Source: Malus domestica
Taxonomy: Eukaryota; Streptophyta; Magnoliopsida; Rosales; Rosaceae
Length of the DNA: 64,000 nucleotides
Assembly: GCF_042453785.1 (NCBI RefSeq)
Contig: NC_091673.1
Coordinates: forward strand, 6,593,001 to 6,657,000
Reading direction: 5' to 3'
Each line of letters opens with the position of its first letter. Position 1 is the stretch's first letter. Positions 59,959-64,000 of this stretch are shown here, piece after piece. The notes under the pieces are model-generated. The model had not been told where the DNA came from. It ran no database searches and worked only from the letters and a program-made list of their open reading frames with translations. Made by a program: the position numbers and the translations under genes.

Positions 59959-61672
59959 ATGAACACCTCCTTGTTTCTTTTCAGCTCTCTCTGTTTCTTC
60001 CTCGGTCTTCTCGGCCAGAGGTGAAAAAAAACCACTTGTACTTTTTACCATTTCATCTCCAGTTCTTCACTTTTTACTGTTGATTATAAGCATGATCATT
60101 TACTCGACAACCCAGAATTTTTTTCACTGTTTCCGTGAGATTCCACTTCTGAATTGTTAATTGCAACTTGCCCATTTGTTTATTCATATATATTATCAAA
60201 TTCCCTCGTACTGACGAGGTTCGTTGTAAAAAAAAAAAATCATGTATATGCATTTGTGAAATTCTTCAACTCAAAAGATTGTGTCTTTTGGTTTTTTCAG
60301 CTCAAGTAATTGTCTTTTGGGTTTCTGCAAATTTCATGTAACTGGGAACATCTGCATTGGATAAATGCTATCAGTCTGTTCTTTTTTTTTTTTGGTAGTA
60401 ATTATTTTGTGATTTGCAGTTACTTCTTGGTTTTTGACATTTCTAGATAAACTCTGTGTGCAAATGTTTACTGATTTCAGGGTTTCATCACAAGAACTTG
60501 CTAGCACCCCGCCGAGGGGTTGGAACTCGTATGACTCGTTTATCTGGGTTATTACGGAGGATGAGTTCCTGGAAAGTGCCCAAATTATGAAAGAGAAGCT
60601 CCTTCCTAAGGGATATGAGGTGTTTGGTGGAATTTGATTTTTTTTTCTTTTTTTTTTTTTCGCAATCATTCGTAGGATTCATGCAGCCGACGCCACAAGG
60701 CTTGGTTGTTGGTTGTTGGTTGTTGGACTTGTATGTGTGAGAGTGTTTTAATGTAGTTCTTTGTTTTTTTCTCTCCAATGCAGTATGCTGTGGTGGATTA
60801 CCTGTGGTACAGGAAGAAAGTTCCTGGCGCTGATGTCAAATCTTATGGATTTGATGTAATCGATGAATGGGGGAGGCCGGTGCCTGATCCAGATAGGTGG
60901 CCTTCGTCGAAAGATGGGACAGGGTTCACTGAAGTGGCAGCATTTGTACATAGCTTCGGTCTGAAATTCGGGATCCATGTCATGAGAGGAATAAGTACAC
61001 AGGCATTTGATGCGAATACCAAGATCTTGGACGTCAGAACGGTACTGCTACTTAATCCCCCGATGACTCTCATTTTCCTTGTCATTATATTTTACATAAG
61101 TTTGGAGGATGAATCGTATAACGTAGTTATATCTTTAACAAAGAATCAGAAAGCACACACCTGCATGATTTTGTTTTATCTTCAAAAGCATAAGTGGCTT
61201 AATGGGCGAAATGAAAGATTCGTTGTTGGCATTGATCTTAGTACTTGAGCTTTTTATATCAGGGGTCTCCTTATGAAGAGGGTGGAAGACAATGGACTGC
61301 AAAAGATATAGGGATCCCGGACAGGAGGTGCGCATGGATGGACAAGGGATTCATGAGTGTGAATGCCGAGTTGGATGCCGGAAAGGCCTTCTTGCGGTCA
61401 CTCTACTACCAGTATGCTGACTGGGGTGTTGATTTTGGTAAGCCGACTGTTATTTATAGAAATTACCGTGCTTGGTTCGGTATTAAGATTGCATCAGTTT
61501 TGGATGACGGCCTACGTATGATTGGAATGCTTTAACCCTTTCTAACTCTGTTTCGTTGCTTCTCTACTTACCCCCTTGCAGTAAAAAATGACTGCGTGTT
61601 TGGTGATGACTTAGATGTACCTGAAATAACCTATATTTCAGAGGTACAATTCTTCTCCCTCCCCATTGTCCC

Positions 61673-61722
<50 letters not shown>

Positions 61723-64000
61723 CACATACACACGCATCTTCATTAATATTGTGGTGGAGAGTTGGTGCTTGTAGCCTTATACTTAAGAAACGATGTATAT
61801 TTTCCAGTATCTGCAGCAACTGCATGCACTTGGGCAACATCCTATATTGTATTCTCTATCTCCCGGAACCAGTGCAACGCCTGATATGGCCAAGCCTATA
61901 AATGGGATGGTCAACATGTACCGTATAACCGGGGATGATTGGGATTCATGGGGAGATATTCTAGCCCATTTTGATGTAGCCAGGTGAATAACTTGTCTTT
62001 CGGTAAAAGGTTTTCGTTCAGATTGAATTCACATACTCGTTGTTTCTCGTGTGCGCTGAACACAATACATTCCGTATCAGGGATTTTGCTGCTGCTAATA
62101 TGATAGGAGCCAAAGGCATGCTGGGGAAGTCATGGCCTGACTTAGATATGCTACCGTTGGGATGGCTTAGTGCACCAGGTTATTGGACTCAGGATTCCCC
62201 TTTCATTCATATGGCAAATTGGCAATGAATATTTTCCTTTCGATATTCTTAGATATACAACGTTTTCAAGTGCCAAAACAATTGGTTTAATATCTAGGAC
62301 CAACATTGTCCATGCTAATAACGCTGAGCAACTTCAACCGGATGGTTCTAGATTTAATCTTTTTAACGCGGTTCAGGGTTATCTTCTGGCAATTTCAGAT
62401 TTCTTAAATGCACCTTATTAGCTCCAACTGTTGAAATTTGAGTTCTATATTTGATGAATGGTTCTCGTTGAAACATTAGAAACAAATGACGGTCCACACA
62501 GATGGTCGAATCTCAATTTAGATGAGCAAAGAACACAGGTGTGTACATAGACAAGTTCGTTTTTAAGTCCTTGATTTTCCCTGAGCAATCCTTTTGACCT
62601 TGTGCTTTTGTTTTCACAGATGACTTTGTGGTCTATGGCCAAGTCTCCTATCATGTTTGGAGGAGATTTGAGAAAACTTACAGATGAATTAATGAGAATG
62701 CTCACAGATGATGCCTTGCTGGACATAAATTCTTTTAGCTCAAATAATAGGGAGGTATGATGAAAAACGTAATTTCGTAAAATCCTGAGACTTGCTCATG
62801 ATATCAACATAAAATCTTGATTTCTTGCATTTGCAGTTTACACTCTTTACAAGTAATGTGAGCACAGCCGTTAAGCAAGATGATCGAGTTCGCACCAAGC
62901 AATCAAGAAGACATCTGACAAACTCAAAAACTTCAAATACACATTCTCTCGGCCTCACTACCTGTGCAGATGCGAAAGCAATTGGTTGGTCTGCTCAAGC
63001 TCTTGACCGAGATCTTGAACACATCTGCTGGAGAGATAACTCAAGGAGCAAACACCGGGCACCTTTTTGCTTAAACAAAAGAGATTCTCTCTTGGCAATG
63101 TAATATTTCTTTATCTTTTGCAGATCCATTATTCTCAATTTTATTATGTTTACTTGCACAGTTACGATTTTTGATTAATCTGGTTTCAATGCTGATATAG
63201 AGATGAAGACATAACGGACAAACAGCGATATCAGGGGAAGGTCAATTTATTAGCAAGTGATAGAAAGGACCTTTGCTTGCATGCTTCTCCTACACAAAAG
63301 GTTACTTCAAAGGACGTTAAGAGAGGTTTCTTTTCACCTTGTAGATGGGATGCGAACCAGGTATCTTAAGTCCCGATTCATAGATCTTTTGAATTCTATA
63401 CAGAAGTGATATCATACATAGATACACCACTGAGAGTTCAATCTGAACTAGCTGCACGCAATGCATGATCCCGCGGATGAGCGACTTTTTGAAGTGACGT
63501 ATCTGATCTTAACAGATGTGGGAGTTGAACCCCAATGGAACCTTGGTGAATAGTTATTCCGGCCTCTGCGCAAGAATTGATTCTTTTGAAGGTAATAAAC
63601 TAAAACGCGAGTGCCTCTTCATACATTGATGCTGTCAGCGAGTCTTGAAATTATGTTTGCATCACGGTCTTAAGTCTCAACTTACAAGTTGATCACATGT
63701 TCAGATAACAAAGCCGTCACTGATGTTGCTCGCTCTTGGATTGCAACTGGAACACCAGGTCATGCCGCGATTTCCTCAACTCTTTTTTCTCTATCGATGT
63801 CAATACAATGCAACTAATTCTGTTTGCGATTCTGCAATTACAGATGAAGTATACGTAGCGTTTTTCAATCTGGTTGGCGACTGGGCTACTATAACCGCGC
63901 AAAAAGCAGACATAGCCAAAGAACTTCCAATGACGAAATTGGCCAGCGGTTCGTGCAGGGGAATAGAAGAATGGACCGGACAAGACTTGGGGATTGTAGG
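59959..64000 (+). CDS. APSE: GH27 melibiase-family enzyme (APSE-like), copy B, cut by window end
   Basis: Exons: 59959-60020, 60481-60619, 60784-61041, 61263-61437, 61582-61643, 61808-61983, 62081-62178, 62480-62538, 62620-62754, 62837-63099, 63201-63360, 63516-63606, 63675-63758, 63844 to beyond 64000. Signal peptide MNTSLFLFSSLCFFLGLLGQ. Catalytic segments WGVDFVKNDCVFGDDLDVPE and SWPDLDMLPLGWLSAPG are intact. Compared with copy A, exon 6 is 12 bp longer (LHALGQHPILYS against LERPILYS) and exon 10 is 3 bp shorter. Exon 8 reads ETNDGPHRWSNLNLDE in place of GSNHGPHRWTNLGLGE. The exon 12 donor is GC (AAAC|GCGAGT) where copy A has GT, and the exon 13 acceptor has moved upstream, adding three codons. 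It stays in frame to the window end, so it may be functional. Confidence 0.88.
61678..61732. repeat. (CT)n, CA-rich tract in intron 5 of copy B
   Basis: A long CT run followed by CA/TA-rich sequence, at the same intron position as in copy A. Confidence 0.9.

Overview
This is a plant nuclear segment, read here as a Rosaceae tree of the apple/pear group (Malus/Pyrus). That placement is an inference from the style of the genes and from interspersed repeats that look familiar from that tribe; I could not run a search. Genes have many short GT-AG introns, and the space between them is AT-rich and full of transposon remains.

Layout: 1-2211, one end of a broken Ty1/copia element on the minus strand, with its LTR. 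2940-5981, an intact 11-exon gene for the AP-1 adaptor mu subunit (minus). 7081-13483, a LysM receptor-like kinase pseudogene (minus), split by a 3.2-kb LTR-type insertion that itself holds a Harbinger-type MITE. 14455-22330, a tandemly duplicated block with two intact class III peroxidase genes (plus), each preceded by a peroxidase relic; the first relic is fused to a copied piece of the LysM kinase gene. 22511-28762, two tandem PHS1 genes (minus; a meiotic pairing factor), both with complete splice structures. 30180-31348, a cluster of four MITEs just upstream of a plastid-type TrpD-like phosphoribosyltransferase gene (31463-34428, plus). 36017-38104, a PRPP synthetase with an N-terminal extension (minus). 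39035-49716, a protein O-fucosyltransferase-like gene (plus) whose fourth intron is 7.7 kb and holds RTE LINE sequence on both sides of a 4-kb LTR-retrotransposon-derived segment. 51091-53372, a second copy of the solo-LTR family seen inside the LysM kinase. 54354-58452 and 59959 to the window end, two tandem GH27 (melibiase/APSE-like) genes (plus), the second running off the edge.

How the genes relate: most have separate housekeeping or cell-wall roles. A PRPP-making enzyme and a family related to a PRPP-using enzyme lie tail to tail. The O-fucosyltransferase next to a GH27 APSE-like gene matches, from memory, the Arabidopsis order At3g26370-At3g26380. I found no CRISPR array, operon or clearly new biological system. 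The most notable features are the PHS1 tandem duplication with an internal exon duplication, the insertion in the kinase glycine loop, the LysM/peroxidase chimera and the layered transposons in the fucosyltransferase intron. Exon coordinates were placed by hand from splice signals and checked by summed lengths, so single-base slips are possible.
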